In this document: positions 1 to 11,699 of the stretch, in pieces
Layout: every line of letters begins with the position of its first letter
Numbering within the stretch: position 1 is the first letter of the stretch
Source of the DNA: Russula earlei
Taxonomy: Eukaryota > Basidiomycota > Agaricomycetes > Russulales > Russulaceae
Reading direction: 5' to 3'
Length of the DNA stretch: 64,000 nucleotides
NCBI GenBank assembly: GCA_025769875.1
Contig: JAGFNK010000165.1
Location: 40,213-104,212, forward strand
Notes under the pieces: model-generated
Told to the model about the DNA's origin: nothing
The model's input: the letters and a program-made list of their open reading frames with translations, nothing else
The model's database searches: none
Program-made: the position numbers and the translations under genes

Positions 1-468
1 TGATTCGGGAGTTCGCATTGGTTTCCATCATCTAGGCCGTGGGACAGCCACCCACCCCCTTGGGGATCGCAGTCAAAACCCTCAATCGATCAAAATCAAA
101 AGTGCTGGTCCGTCGTCATCGTCGGGATTTCACATGAGGTCACCCGAACGGTGCGACCAACTCGCGTCTCGTCGTCCATCAGTCTCGAAGATGGTGCGGT
201 TTCTAGCAGGGTCAGTTTGGCGAGTGTCATGGGGATGGCAGGTGAGCTTCTGTTGGACATCGACGATGGAGGAATTAGAAGCCATGCGCGCCACTCCTTG
301 AATGCTTGCATAGCGTCACATGCTTCGTACGCGACATGACAGTTGCAAAACGTGCACGTTTTCAACGCTCATTAGAAGTCTTAGACAACAAGGTCTTCCA
401 CGCCGCTGCCTCTAAGCCGCCATATATTATGCTAAAGTGCAACGAATAAAATATTACGGCCACCTTGC
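1..468. other. Intergenic, downstream of the acid phosphatase
   Basis: No reading frame here resembles a known protein. Short overlapping ORFs occur on both strands at 96-365 but show no domain or splice-supported extension. The stretch is probably the 3' flank of the minus-strand phosphatase gene. Confidence 0.5.
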
Positions 469-2195
469 TTAGGCCAGAACCGCCACCACACCAGAGAGGA
501 TCGCGCCGAGTACTGCAGCACGAATGATGTCCTCCCTCATGTTTATCGCCCCGCTTTTTCCGGTGCCACTTCTCACGACGTCGGTGCTGTTGTTACGCAG
601 GCCAGACCAAGGCACAGTCTTATTTTGTGTGGTGAGGTTGACTGGAGCTGGTGCGACTGCCGCGGTAAAGCCGGTGTTCATACCGGGTCCGATGAACACG
701 GGTCCTCCGCCTGCACCGACGGCAGCTTTGTTCGGCGCGGTAAAGGGCACGTACAATACCGGGTTGAGCGGGCCAGCCGTCTTACCGGAGGTGTTAGTTA
801 GGATATTGTCGCTATCTACGTCCAGGTTTTTGTAGCCCGTAGCGTCGGCCACGAAGGAGAAGACGTTCGATAGGGGCCTATGGAACACCGCAAGGTATCA
901 GTCGAGCGGAGGAAGACAAACAGCGTGAGAAATACTTGTTTGTATCACCACGACCAAGTGAGCCAAGGCCCCAATTTGCCTCGACTGTGGAAAGCAGAGA
1001 GTAATGGGTGTAGTAGGTCGAGTCGATAGTACCCCGTAGGCGTTGAGGAACGGCACCTCCAAGTAGCAACGTCAGAACGCAGTTGTTCTTGTGGTGTGAC
1101 TCATTTTCATCAAAGGTAAGTACGATGAGCGTATGGTTGTCGTTAAAGTTCTTGTTATTGAGCAGGGGTACGAGCCAGTACTCGAGCCACGAGGCCGCAT
1201 ATTCGATAGAGGTATCGCGGCCATTATTGACCAAATTGGGTGATACAAATACCCACTGCGGGAGGGCCGAGGCATTGACATCCACAGCCAAGTCATTAAA
1301 ATTACGGTGTCGCGCAAGACGCGAGGGCACAGATGCAACTGAATCATAGATGATCGTGGGGTTGTGCTTGCGCGCGTAGTAGATATAATCTGGCGCAGAG
1401 GTGTTGACATAGTTCTTCGAGGCGAAGCTGCGGTGGATAGCACAAGTATATCAGACTGGATTAGTGGACTGCCGAGATGGCCCAGACGCACTTGAAACCT
1501 TCGTATCCATCAAAGGGCATGTTCTCCTGGTAAGATGCCCAGGAGATATTCTTTGCCTCCAAGAGATCCACGACTGTAGAGATGCTAGCCACGGTTTAGT
1601 ATGCGGAGTGCATCACAAGTGCCGTTTAAACACACTTGGACGGGATGTGGTAGAGATTGTCATCCGACATTCCGAAAAAGTCACCACCGACGGCCGCAAT
1701 GTAGTTGGGCTGGGAAGGGTATGTCAATGCACAATACTGATTGAGAAGAAGGCCCTGCTTGGAGAGGTCTTCGAAGGCGGTCTGTGCGGGGGGACAGACG
1801 AGATGAGTGAGTGGAAATGCAGGGAACACATTGGACACTCTCACTGTCGAGTCTGCCGTCGAGAAGTCTGCCTTTTCAAGCCAAATCTGGCGTGATCACA
1901 CGGTCATGTGAGAAGGGGGAAAGAAATTGATAAGCGTGGCAAGGCAGACAGACGTTGACGATTCGGTTGAACGCCTTGCCAGCCACGACGTGGGTCCTTG
2001 ACAAGCTGCCGTTGCTGGCTCCAACATAGTTGGTCGATGCAATCAGAGGTCCTGCTGAAGGTGCGACAAACTGAGGCACGTAACGTGGTACAGATCAGGT
2101 TGCGTAAGGATTAGCACGAAATCACGCACCTGTACGGCAAGGACGGCAAGGAGATGGAGATGGAGGAAGAGAAGGAGAAAGGAGAGAGCGTACAT
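469..2195 (-). CDS. Secreted, probably GPI-anchored acid phosphatase (phosphoesterase family)
   Basis: Seven exons join in frame to 454 codons: 2195-2130, 2070-1954, 1886-1845, 1781-1636, 1584-1492, 1427-936 and 877-469. All six introns are GT-AG and 51-67 bp long. The start at 2195 gives a hydrophobic signal peptide (MYALSFLLLFLHLHLLAVLA); an upstream in-frame ATG at 2261 would bury it. Family hallmarks in order are IWLEKADF, YPSQPNYIAAVGGDFFGM, a VVDLLEAKNISWASYQENMP block, YYARKHNP, LPQWVFVSPN and VTFDENE-like TFDENE, then a LLLGGAVP block, as in fungal PHOa-type phosphatases (Pfam phosphoesterase). The last about 22 residues are hydrophobic after a Ser/Thr/Gly-rich tail, the layout of a GPI signal. 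Expected role: release of phosphate from organic esters at the cell surface or wall. The gene looks intact. It is divergently oriented to the adjacent oxidase relic. Confidence 0.9.
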
Positions 2196-2561
2196 GCCAG
2201 CCAGTGGCAAAAGGTTTGCGATTGAAGGGGGGGTGAGGGCATCGTCTGGGGCTGTGGACAACTTTATACTTGCTCCACGATGTATTTTTTAATCAACGAC
2301 CACATCATCCAGTAACTGACAATTCAGATCACGACGGGACTTGGTGACCGCCAATCAAACCAGCGCACGAGAGACCGACCGACATCATGCTTCCCCCAAG
2401 TCCATGTGCTCTTCAACTGACAGTTGAGGTCATTCGCGCACGCGCAATTCGATCACTGCCGAATCTCCGTTCCACTCACATTCCTCTCATATGTCATGGC
2501 CTAGCACAAGTCCCCTTTTCGCGCTCTTCCACCCATTTGCTCGTCCTCGTGCCCTTGGTTC
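2196..2561. promoter_or_regulatory. Divergent intergenic region between phosphatase and oxidase relic
   Basis: About 365 bp separate the two divergent starts, so this must hold the phosphatase promoter on the minus strand. An AT-rich patch lies at 2281-2292. I cannot assign a TATA box or specific operator with confidence. Confidence 0.4.
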
Positions 2562-4267
2562 ATGGCAGACGAAAAAATCCGCAGCGCATCGCATGGGCGA
2601 TATCTATGGATCATCTTCGCCATAGCCACGTCGTCGTCGTCGTCCTCGCTCTGGCGCGATCTCGGATTAGGTCTCGGACTGAGGCACCGCCACCACAACA
2701 ACACCTCAGTAGCTTCTCCATCTCCTTCCGCGCGGGGATTTCTCACCCCATAGTTTTCAAATGATTTTGTCCTGGGCTCGAATGTCGGCTAATTACCCCA
2801 GGACCGCACGTATAACTTCACGATTGCTCTCGCCAACGGGGCACCGGATGGGGTAAATAAGACAATGGTACGTCTCGCTCTTTGCGTCCTTTGGCGCTCC
2901 AGGGATCACAGAATGCGGTATTCCCTCCAGGCCAGTCGCCTACTTACAAGTATGATAAATACTTTGGACTGCTCCAGATGGGTGATTACTTACGTCTATC
3001 CTAGCTTCACTTTTTGGTGAATTTTCCGGAACGACATGTATCAATGCGTCTTTTCTTTCCGGTTGAAGACTCGGCGCTAACTGCTAATAGCGCCCGTAGG
3101 TTTCTTCTCCTCGACTCTATGCCTTTCACGTGACCGCTCTCAGTTAGATTGTGAGCCCAGGTCTAACTTAACTTGTTCCCTAGACCGTCCTGCTGAGGAT
3201 CTATCAAACGCTACACGACAGTCAAGACACAGTATACTGATGGCGTAGCTGGAGAGCCGATGGTGCATCCTACCCAATATCCTTCCACGGTATGACGGCG
3301 ACATTGTCATTCAAGTATGGAATCATGTCTTAAAGCAACAGGTACATCACCTGATTGGCGCATATCTTTACCACAAATTCTCCTGGCAGAATATTTCTCG
3401 GTGCGAAGACCCGACTTCGGCCCGCGTGTTGAGCGGCTGAAACCTGCATAGCCCGAAGGTATTGGCGGTCAGCCAGAGAATGAGCCCGTACCAGATGACG
3501 GCGTACGTGCCCTTTCCTGGATGTCTACAGTTGATTGAGGACAAATGGACCTTTCAACGGTCAAAGGTCAATATACTGCCGCTGGCACTGGCGGATCATT
3601 CTTGATGTGAGCACATTCGATTGGCAACAAATGTAATATTCCCCAAAAGTATACTGTGCAACGCAACAAAGTCCATTGCCTCCGACTCATTGACATCGGC
3701 CTTTCTTCGCCGCAATCCGCTTCTCGGTTGACAACCATCCCCTCACACTCACCGAAGCCGATGGCACGCTGCTCGCACCCATGCAAGTTTCCGGGATTGC
3801 TCTTCATGTCGCACAGCGGTATTCTGTGCTATTGTATGCAAATCAGACCAATGTACAGGTTCAGGATGCGAGCCACGCTGGACAAAGACATATTCACATA
3901 CGTCCAAGCGAGGCAGAACATAGACATCCGAAGCCTGATGTGACTTTTGTCGGTCATAATAGCCTCATGTCGTTTATAGGTATTCAGACGGCGCAACAAC
4001 CGGGATCCCTAGCGATCCTGTTTCTGTAGATCCTGGCCCAAAGGGGTTCTGGCTTGCTGGCGTAAATGGGACGGCCGCACTTGTACCGCTCGTCCCAAGT
4101 CCAGCGCGGAACGTGACGCGTGCCGTGTCCGTATCGTTCTCGTTTCAGCTAACCCCCGATCGGCTGAACCTCGGGTTCACGAACACCACCAGCTATGAGC
4201 CTCTGAGCGGAACGTCGACGTTACTCGTCGTGCACCAGGATCCGACGGAGCACGCGCCAATCGGCGC

Positions 4268-4306
<39 letters not shown>

Positions 4307-4870
4307 GGACCAGTTGATGTATACGGAGGACTCAATACAGGTGGTCGACTTGCGAGTGGTACGTATGCTTTCCAGTGCGCCCTTGACACGCTCTTTGACG
4401 AGCTCTCAAAAGGATAACCGGAAAACGGAGATCGCTCGTTCCACTTGCACGGTCATCGTCCTGGACGATGAGGCCGGGCCGGGCACATCCCTAATCGTCC
4501 ATGGATGTATGTGCATTGTTACAAGGGTGATTCTGATGTTCTGTTGTGTGATGAATCAGAATGGGGTTAGGCGTAAGGCGCTACTAGTATTCTGGGCAAG
4601 AGCTCGACGGGACGTCACTCCTCGTGCGCGATACGGTCCTCAGCTGTGTAGCTCTGCGCTTTGTCACAGTCACAGATAACCGTGAGTGCCTTCTTCTCTT
4701 CCTGATTATTTGCAATCACAGGCTGTGTTCATCGATTCATATCGCTCACCGCGATCCACAGCGGGCCTATGGCCATTCCACTGCCATCTTGCGTGGCAGC
4801 TGGGCTGCTAATGCAAATCAACAGCCATTTCCCAGTTGACGATTCCGCCGGAAATCGTGAGGCAGCGTGA
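2562..4870 (+). pseudogene. Decayed membrane-anchored multicopper oxidase (laccase-like)
   Basis: Recognisable blocks follow the multicopper oxidase order but in shifting frames. From 2562 there is an N-terminal hydrophobic segment followed by a GLGLGLRHRHHNN stretch typical of membrane-anchored fungal oxidases. A DFVLGSNVG block is broken by TAA at 2790-2792 before RTYNFTIALANGAPDGVNKT. ITECGIP at about 2906 is followed by a frame change. Then come QYTDGV (about 3231), NEPVPDDG (about 3490), LRLIDIG (about 3680, frame 2), SVDNHPLTLTEADGTLLAP and HVAQRYSVLLYANQT (frame 1), DKDIFTYVQARQN (frame 2 again), YSDGATTG and NLGFTNTTSYEPLSGTSTLL (frame 3), FHLHGH (about 4439) and FHCHLAW (about 4776). 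The first copper block (HWHG) is absent: only about 40 bp lie between the TIALANG and ITECGIP blocks where about 70 residues are expected. Several indels and stops make function very unlikely. An assembly-error explanation would need at least six separate errors. Confidence 0.82.
4269..4304. repeat. GGTGTC hexanucleotide microsatellite (6 copies)
   Basis: Six perfect tandem copies of GGTGTC lie inside the oxidase relic and would encode a Gly-Val run absent from normal family members at this site. This fits expansion by slippage after loss of constraint. Confidence 0.95.
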
Positions 4871-5599
4871 ATGGCGATGATAGTTGGGTCGGATGGTCTC
4901 GAGCACCACCGTTTAGCCGAACGAGTAATATATCACCATGGGGACCTGAGAGCAATACAGCGCGCATCAATTAATTATACGCTAATGGGTCATATGCCTC
5001 TAAGGCGCCCAGTGATATCATGTGATGTGAAGGTGAAAATCGTGGCCCTGGTAGCAGTCAACGCGCGCAAGGAGAGCAAACCGGCGTGGGTTGAATGTGT
5101 GGCCTGCTTGGAGCTGAAAACCGTTGTCGGGTCGAGTGGCTGTGCTGAGGCACAGTCAGGTACAAGGACGCAATATTGGCTCTCGATGACATTGTCAAAC
5201 TGTGCACAGCTTGCGATTGTTCCGAAGAACTGTTATATGTGCCATTATTGCCGAACAAAGCGAGATTTGCCATTGGTATAGGGCCTGTGAGAGTTTGCCA
5301 CGGGCCATGACACAATATAATGTGGGGCGCTGCCCACTCGCTTCAGCTATGCGCCGTGCCGTGTGCTTTGACTCTGGGCCAGGGCCAGAATTCGTTTTTC
5401 ACAAGACGCCCTACCCGAATGTGGCCCTGCGCAGTGATGAGCATAAATGCGGTTGCTCCGCTCCGCAGGAATGGCCTCACTATTTCTCCCCATTTAAACT
5501 CACCCTCCTACTACCCCCCCTTCAATCCTCACACCCACGTCACACACACATATACCTTATCCCAGCACCCCTTGCAACGCAACCGACCCCAAAGAAGTC
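4871..5599. other. Intergenic; promoter side of the band 7 gene
   Basis: Small ORFs on both strands have no recognisable features. A pyrimidine-rich tract with a C run (about 5500-5535) and CA-rich sequence lies within 100 bp of the next ATG, as is common upstream of fungal housekeeping genes. No clear TATA box. Confidence 0.5.
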
Positions 5600-7939
5600 A
5601 TGCCCACTCAATCAGAGTTCGGCGACGGCGTAACCGTCGTCGAGGCCACGACCGCGAGCTCCGGATACGCGCACGGACAGGAGCCCGTCGGGAGCACCCG
5701 CGCCAAGGGTGTCGAGATGTCGCCCTCCTCCTCGCGGGCGAAGCCGCGCGACACGCTCGCCAAGACGCTTGACTACTTCTCAGAAGTACGGCCGTTCGTC
5801 GTGCGCATCGGGAGGAAAGGCGTAATCGGTGCTCTGCAAGAGCTCGACGCGGAACTACGCGCTGTACGCGTCTCTCCTTCTTTGCCTTCTATTTTTCGGG
5901 CTACGTGGGCTTACTCTGGTGGTTGCAGGCGGGATATAGCAAGATTATTTCCGACAAGGTGTGTGTGTATGTGTTCGGAGGGGTTTTTTTTTTTTTTTGC
6001 GACTTGTCGCGAGGGTTTGTCGGGGCCGTTCTCGTTCTCATCATGCGGCTTTGGAGCGACTCGAGGACTAATCTCCTGCACACAGTTTCCCACAGACTGG
6101 ATAGGCAAAGAGATTGCACCTGGACAAATTGGTCTCATCAATCACGGTGGCAAGCCCAAGTTGCTCACGAAACCTGGACGCTATCCGGGCTTCCCTTTCC
6201 GGAATTGGTGGGCTCGCTCATACAAGGGGACACGCGGATGTGAGTGTGGTTACGATCTGCCATCGCGGCGCGACCTTTTGAGTGGGGAGCTCCGCTGACG
6301 CGCCGCCCCGGGCCTGGGGTCGTCCTTACTTGATTTGCAGTGTCGGACACGGTCATCAATTTCCAGGGCTTGACTGTCGTGCAAGTGTCGCAGAACCAGG
6401 CGGCAGTTGTTTCGGACCCTCAGAATCAAATATTCGTGCTCAAGAACACTGGCTTTGTCGCGTATGGCATCACCGGCAGCTACGACGTGCTCGCGATAGT
6501 CGACCAGACGCATCTCCCCCATCTGATCAAGGACCACGTCACCGGCGCCGTCCTCGGTCGTAGCCTCGAGGTCCGCATGTCAGCTTCCACTGGCCCTGTG
6601 AATTCCGCAACGAAGGACTACGTCGTCGCGTTGTTGTGAGTCGCCGCTCGCGTTCATCCTTATCCCTCGTGAAGAGTATCAGGATTGCTGATGAGGATTG
6701 GGATCCGTCGTGTCCAGTTTGGACATACCGGCAAACAATTGCGCCATTTTGCAGTCCGGGAATGATCTCGAGCTGCTTTCCGCGGGACAGCACTGCATCA
6801 CGCATCCGAACGTCACGCTGCGTGGACTCTACACGCTTGGCGAAAACCAATTCGAGATGCCGACAAAGGATATGTGCGTGAACTGCCTGTCACTGTTCCC
6901 TGACGACTGACAACTCTGGACCCAAAGATTCACCCGTGACCAGGTTCCGGTGAGCTTGAAGCTGTACCTCAAGTGGCAGCTGGAGGAGCCCCTCAAGCTT
7001 GCGACACACGGATACGAGACGCCCTACGATGCCCTTCGAGACAAGACCCAGTCCATCTTGACGCAGATCGTCGCTCACCGTACGGTTGTCTTCGTCAGCG
7101 TGGATGATGATTTGACTCCTTTCCGTAGTCGACTACAGCTCCATGGTTAAGCAACGCTCCCTGGGTGGCGACGCCGTGGAGGATCCAGAGAACCCTTCTC
7201 AATTCCTTGACGCGCTAAGGACACACGCGATGGACGATTTGCATGCCGCCGCCCTTGAATACGGTATCATTTTGAAGGACCTCGCGGTCATTGATAGGCA
7301 GTTCAAGGGTGAGGCTCTCCGAAATATTCTCTATTAGCTTCATGACAAGTACATCAGGCGAGATCGCGAGCACGATGGATAAACTCACCAAACGTGCCCT
7401 GCAAGCTCAAATCGACGCTGCGGTACGTCTTCTCCGCTGCGGGGAAATGGGATAGGGCTTAACCGAGCGCCTCCACAGAACGTCGATCGTGAAAACAGCA
7501 ACAAGGTCAAGCAGGAAGAGGGTGTTCTGTCCGTCGTCCGCATCAAGGCACAATCTCGCAACGTACGTGCCCGCTCCACGCGCAGCCCACTTCCTACTGA
7601 CTCGATCCGTCTCTTCAGGCGGAATCCGACGCCGAAGCGTACTCCATCATCGCGGCTGCCAAGGCGGTCGCCGAGCGCACCCGCATCGAAGCCGAGGCGC
7701 AAGCGCACGCGACACGTCTCGCAGCCGAGGCGGAAGCGGAAGCGATCCGCATCAAGGCGCGGGCGGACGCGGACGTCGGGGACGAGTTCGCGCAGGAGAT
7801 GGGCCGCCGTCGGCAGGAGATCGCACGCGTGGCCGCGTTTGGGAACAAGGCCGTCTTCGTCCCGACCGAGGCCATGGGCATCGCGACACCCGCCCTCGCT
7901 GGGATGGCGGCTGGTGTGGGTGCGGATTTGAGAAGATAA
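5600..7939 (+). CDS. Band 7 / SPFH-domain protein (stomatin-flotillin type)
   Basis: Ten exons join in phase to 468 residues: 5600-5863, 5929-5958, 6086-6239, 6341-6635, 6718-6873, 6928-7079, 7129-7308, 7358-7422, 7479-7562 and 7619-7939. All introns are GT-AG. The N-terminal 90 residues are polar and low complexity. Then come AGYSKIISDKFPTDWIGKE and EIAPGQIGLINHGGKPKLL, followed by an SPFH core with VSLKLYLKWQLEEPLKL. The C-terminal third is a long Glu/Ala-rich helix (EAEAQAHATRLAAEAEAEA) typical of the coiled-coil part of SPFH proteins. Members scaffold membrane microdomains or regulate membrane proteins. I see no clear transmembrane segment, so attachment may be peripheral or through assembly. 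Alternative names within the superfamily (prohibitin, flotillin) cannot be separated here. Confidence 0.88.
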
Positions 7940-10467
7940 AGTTGAATATGCTTTTTTTGGACCTCATCGTCACCACCTCTCAACCATACATATCCCCGTT
8001 CTTGTCCCCGTTCTTGCTTGTCACTCATTGGGCGGTTACTGCTTCGATCGATTCGAAGTCTGGTTCTTTTGTAAATTGAATCATGTACCAATACTGTAGT
8101 GTATTCTGGAGCTGAGAATCTTTCCTTATGTCGCCTTCTTAACCCAGCAGTGTAGCCTCTGAACGTGACGCGATTCTGGGCGCAATCAGGTAGTTGATCG
8201 TACTGGTCGAAACTGACGTCAAAGGGATGTTATCAAGTCATCCTGCAATGTAATCGAACACTCGGCACTCAGCACTCAGATCCGCCATTCGTCGATGTCC
8301 GTCCCATCTGACCCCGAATGTCAAGTTTCTCCCTGACCTGCTCGCTCAGTGGCCCTGGCCAAGGGTTGATTAGGGTCGAGGCTCGATCGTGCACACACAC
8401 ATGCGCGCTTTGGATTGAGATATAGGCCGCAGAGTGCGCATATACGCTGGCATGGGAATGAGAATCGATGGATATGCGAATGCGTACCTCAGCGTCTCGC
8501 GCGTGGGGCACGAACATCGAGGCTTCCTATCTATTGAGCCGGGTGCATGAGTAAGGGCCCTGACGGCCGCTATATATATATATGAGAGCTAGAGGACGGA
8601 AGATTTCGGGGTTACGACTCGGAGGCGACGCGTGCTGAGCGCTCAGGGGCGCGCGCACCAAATCAGGGACGCGTGCTACTGTCAAACTGGGGAGTCGCAT
8701 GTACGGTTTGGGGGATGTTCTGTTTACGCGGGCGGGGCGTGGCGGCGGGGCGAACGCGTCTTCCCGGGGGGGGGGGGCGCGCTCGCGACGACCTGAACGC
8801 TACGCAGATGTCGAGTTGTCGACCCCAGGTTACAGGAATCGAATCGCTTGATGTATGCATGGGACTCGGACAAAAGGTCAGAGAAGTGCTGGAGAAAACG
8901 GGAGCACGGTGGTGGAAGAAAAAACAGGAGGGCCCGTCGAAGTTAGAAGGAGCGTCAGATTATTGATTATATATATATATATATTCCACCGCCACGTGCC
9001 GTCTGCAGACGAACTTTCACAATCTCTCATGTCTTCCAAGTACCGTCTCGCCGCGAACTTGCGCAACGCAGATGTCATGCAAGGGAGCGTTCCCTTACAC
9101 AGATGCGCTTTCTCGGTTGGATCCCTTGATAAGGGAAAATACGGGTAGAAGTCCGAGGGCGCGACTTATTAGTACGCGGGGACACAAGTGGGAAGTAGCA
9201 CGCGGGGGGGATTTCGAGAACACGTTTCCCTTTTTTACAATTCGTTCGCTCGTTTTCCGAGCCTTTTTAAGTTCGTCTGTACACTATTTGCAAATACCTT
9301 ATCGTAATTTCCGAGACATGGAAGAAGTCTAGGTAAATTAAACAATGTGGCCTTTAGCCGCGGCGTTCAACTTGCATTCGGTGCTGCCCTTAAGACATTT
9401 GGTTTAATGCACATTTGAGACAGAGAATTTTAAATTTCACTCTGTACTTTCTCTAAAACTCAAACAAATTTTTTTAGGTTGAACAAAATTGAAACTTATC
9501 GATCACGGGATCGAAAAAAAAAAAAAAAAGGTCACCACCAAAAAGTTTTCCTGAGTCCTTCCGGACCCGGACCCGGATGCGTAGCGCGTCACACCGCGAA
9601 GGCGCTTTGCGTGTTTTCGCCCTTTGCGGACCGAGATCCGCCATCCCTAGTGCGTTTCGGTCCACCGCCGATGGGCAGAGGTGTAGATTTCCCGCAAAGC
9701 CGACCAAAGCCAGGGCTACCCGTCCGAGTCTTCGCACTTCATAGCCCCCTGCACAACACTACCCAAACCCACCAACCCAATGCCACAGCATGCGACAATG
9801 ACGAGAGACCGCATGTATAGTTCCTCTCACGCGAACATAATCCCTTCCCACTGAGACGCCCATAAACGTCTCAATACCGCAGACAGCACGAACCATAGTC
9901 TTTCGCCGCCAACTCCTGAGGTCACAAAGTCCAACCAACCTGAAATCCCTGCCTCTCTCCACCACTGGCTCGTCAACGCTCACGCCACCCAGCCCTGCCT
10001 CCTTGCCACACGTACCAGCATACGATGACCTCGAGCGCTCCATCATCCCCCTTTGTGTCGCCCGCAGTTCAAGCCTGCTCGGTTTGTCAGTCGCAAGCTC
10101 ACTTTCTTTCTTCCTGCACGACGGAGGCTCAGGACAGCTGCAGCTACGACGACACCACAACGCACATACGGCTGAAAACTCCACTCTAGACATTGTGACT
10201 GTGGACAGTCAAACTTTCATGCCTCTGGCGGGAAATGTATAGCGGATTGTGGCTGGCCGCGGAATTTGCTATACATGAGTACATCATCGCCCCCATCGTC
10301 GTGCGTCCGTCACCTCCAGTTTGCCCTCTCATCACCTCCCTCACGTCCCTCGACTACGTTCTCAAGAGTCGCCCTCGCCATCACCGATCACCACGTTTTA
10401 GCGCCGCCACCGGAGACGACGCCTCGACGCCTCGTGTCGCCCGATCTGACCCCTTTCACTGGCTGGG
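7940..10467. other. Long intergenic stretch with simple repeats
   Basis: No gene can be supported in about 2.5 kb. Simple sequence is present: TA runs at 8571-8583 and about 8967-8985, a G run near 8767-8777 and a 16-base A run at about 9514-9529. ORFs of 60-160 codons here are unrecognised and lack splice-supported extensions. A short ORF at 10024-10188 begins with a Ser/Pro-rich peptide, but I see no reason to call it a gene. Confidence 0.5.
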
Positions 10468-10605
10468 ATTTCCTTTCATACGCCTGTCTTTCAGGCCTTT
10501 CCTGTCCCTGAGCTCCTCTCCTTACATATCTCAAATACAGGGAGAGGCCCTCTTGTTCCCTTCCTTGTATGTACCCGAGCGGATCCGACTGAACGAATGC
10601 ACGCA
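10468..10605. repeat. Diverged dispersed repeat, partner at 51795-51935
   Basis: The block starting GATTTCCTTTCATACGCCTG and continuing through TTTCCTGTCCCT, then further on CCCT(C/G)TTGTTCCCTT and GAAC(G)AAT/AAC motifs, matches the same-order sequence near 51.8 kb with roughly 85% identity in the first 46 bases and gaps afterwards. It is probably a fragment of a transposable element. Confidence 0.65.
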
Positions 10606-11286
10606 AACGACGTCTCCTGCATGCCCGCTGGGTTTCTCGCTCCTCTGTCCTTTCATCTCATCCCATCTATTCTATCATCGGGTCCATCAATCTTACAAAC
10701 TCACTTGCGTGTCTCCGGACACGTTTCACTAGGCGAGGGGCGAGAATTGGGGGGGTGTGGGGCATGGACATTGTGATGGCCATAAAGTGAGCCGCTCGAG
10801 GGTGGATGGGAAGAAGAGGGATGAGAGGATGCAAAATGAAAATGAAAACGAAAAATACACAAGCAACTCGTGTCACATGGGGAAAAGCGAGTGGAAACTT
10901 GAGAGAACCGGCACGTTGGGCACAGAGGTAGCTTGGGACCGGGACCATGGGGAAAGGAGCAGTAGGAAGGAGAGGAGAGACGAAGAGGAAGAACGGAGCC
11001 AACTTGGTCATTGAGTTGACTGGAGCGTGGTCAGCCTTCTCGGAAGAGAGCCAAGCCTGCGAGTCCGGAAATATCATATCTATCAAAGTACTGATAGATC
11101 ATGATGAGCGGATCCCTCTTCGGAGATTGGCCACATATAGGAGCGGGCTCACTTGGGAGTATAAGAGCCAATGCCTGGATGCCCTCCAGCAGCTTTCCTC
11201 TTTGTTTCGCGTTTGGTACTGGTTACCAACCAACAGCATTTTCTCCACCGCTTTCCGACTTTCATTTTCAATCGACAATAACTACG
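10606..11286. other. Intergenic, nothing recognised
   Basis: A 139-codon minus-strand ORF (10667-11086) is Pro/Phe-rich without a domain and looks like chance. The last 200 bp before 11287 would be the promoter of the putative small secreted protein. Confidence 0.45.
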
Positions 11287-11699
11287 ATGCGCACGTCCCC
11301 TATCGTCGCCTTTATCTGCCTCGCCATGGGCGTCGCCCCGTCCTTCTCACTTCCTTCAATCTCGCTTAGGCGCACCCACTCCCTAAAGTTCTGCCTTTAC
11401 TTTACTTTTTATTGTAGAGCTAATCCGTCCAAAAAAGATCAGGCGGTCGAGATCATGTTGGCACTTCTCAGAATGGCAGCAACTCTGGCCAGCGTCCCAT
11501 GTACCATGATTATGTTGAGCATGATTCTCATGGGAATGTCATTTCTGCGGTTTCAATTCCTGAACGTCTCCCCCAGCCGAAATATCCCCCGAATACTTTG
11601 GTTTCTGCAGGGATCGGTCCCGAAAAGAGTCTTCAGGATTTCCAGAATCAGAGTCCGAGGAGGCACAGCACGTGGCCGCCACCGAAATTAATTAATTAA
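11287..11699 (+). pseudogene. Possible small secreted protein, frame broken at an A6 run
   Basis: The ATG at 11287 begins a good signal peptide (MRTSPIVAFICLAMGVAPSF) ending near residue 21. After an intron-like stretch ending TTTTTATTGTAG at about 11416, the signal-peptide frame continues as ANPSKK and then becomes hydrophobic and implausible. From the A6 run at about 11430 another frame reads a polar Ser/Asn/Gln/Pro-rich tail (for example YHDYVEHDSHGNVISAVSIP) to a stop at about 11699. One extra A would join the two frames. No GT donor matches the acceptor cleanly. Function unknown. It could equally be a chance ORF pair. Confidence 0.35.

Noticed and set aside
8571..8985. TA runs that look like TATA boxes
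   Set aside because: No downstream gene at a suitable distance; treated as simple repeats.
9759..10193. 144-codon minus ORF
   Set aside because: Composition is Arg/Cys-rich antisense to GC-rich sequence, with no recognisable motif.
10667..11086. 139-codon minus ORF with hydrophobic stretches
   Set aside because: No domain, no splice continuity, and it lies in Pro/Phe-biased sequence; probably chance.
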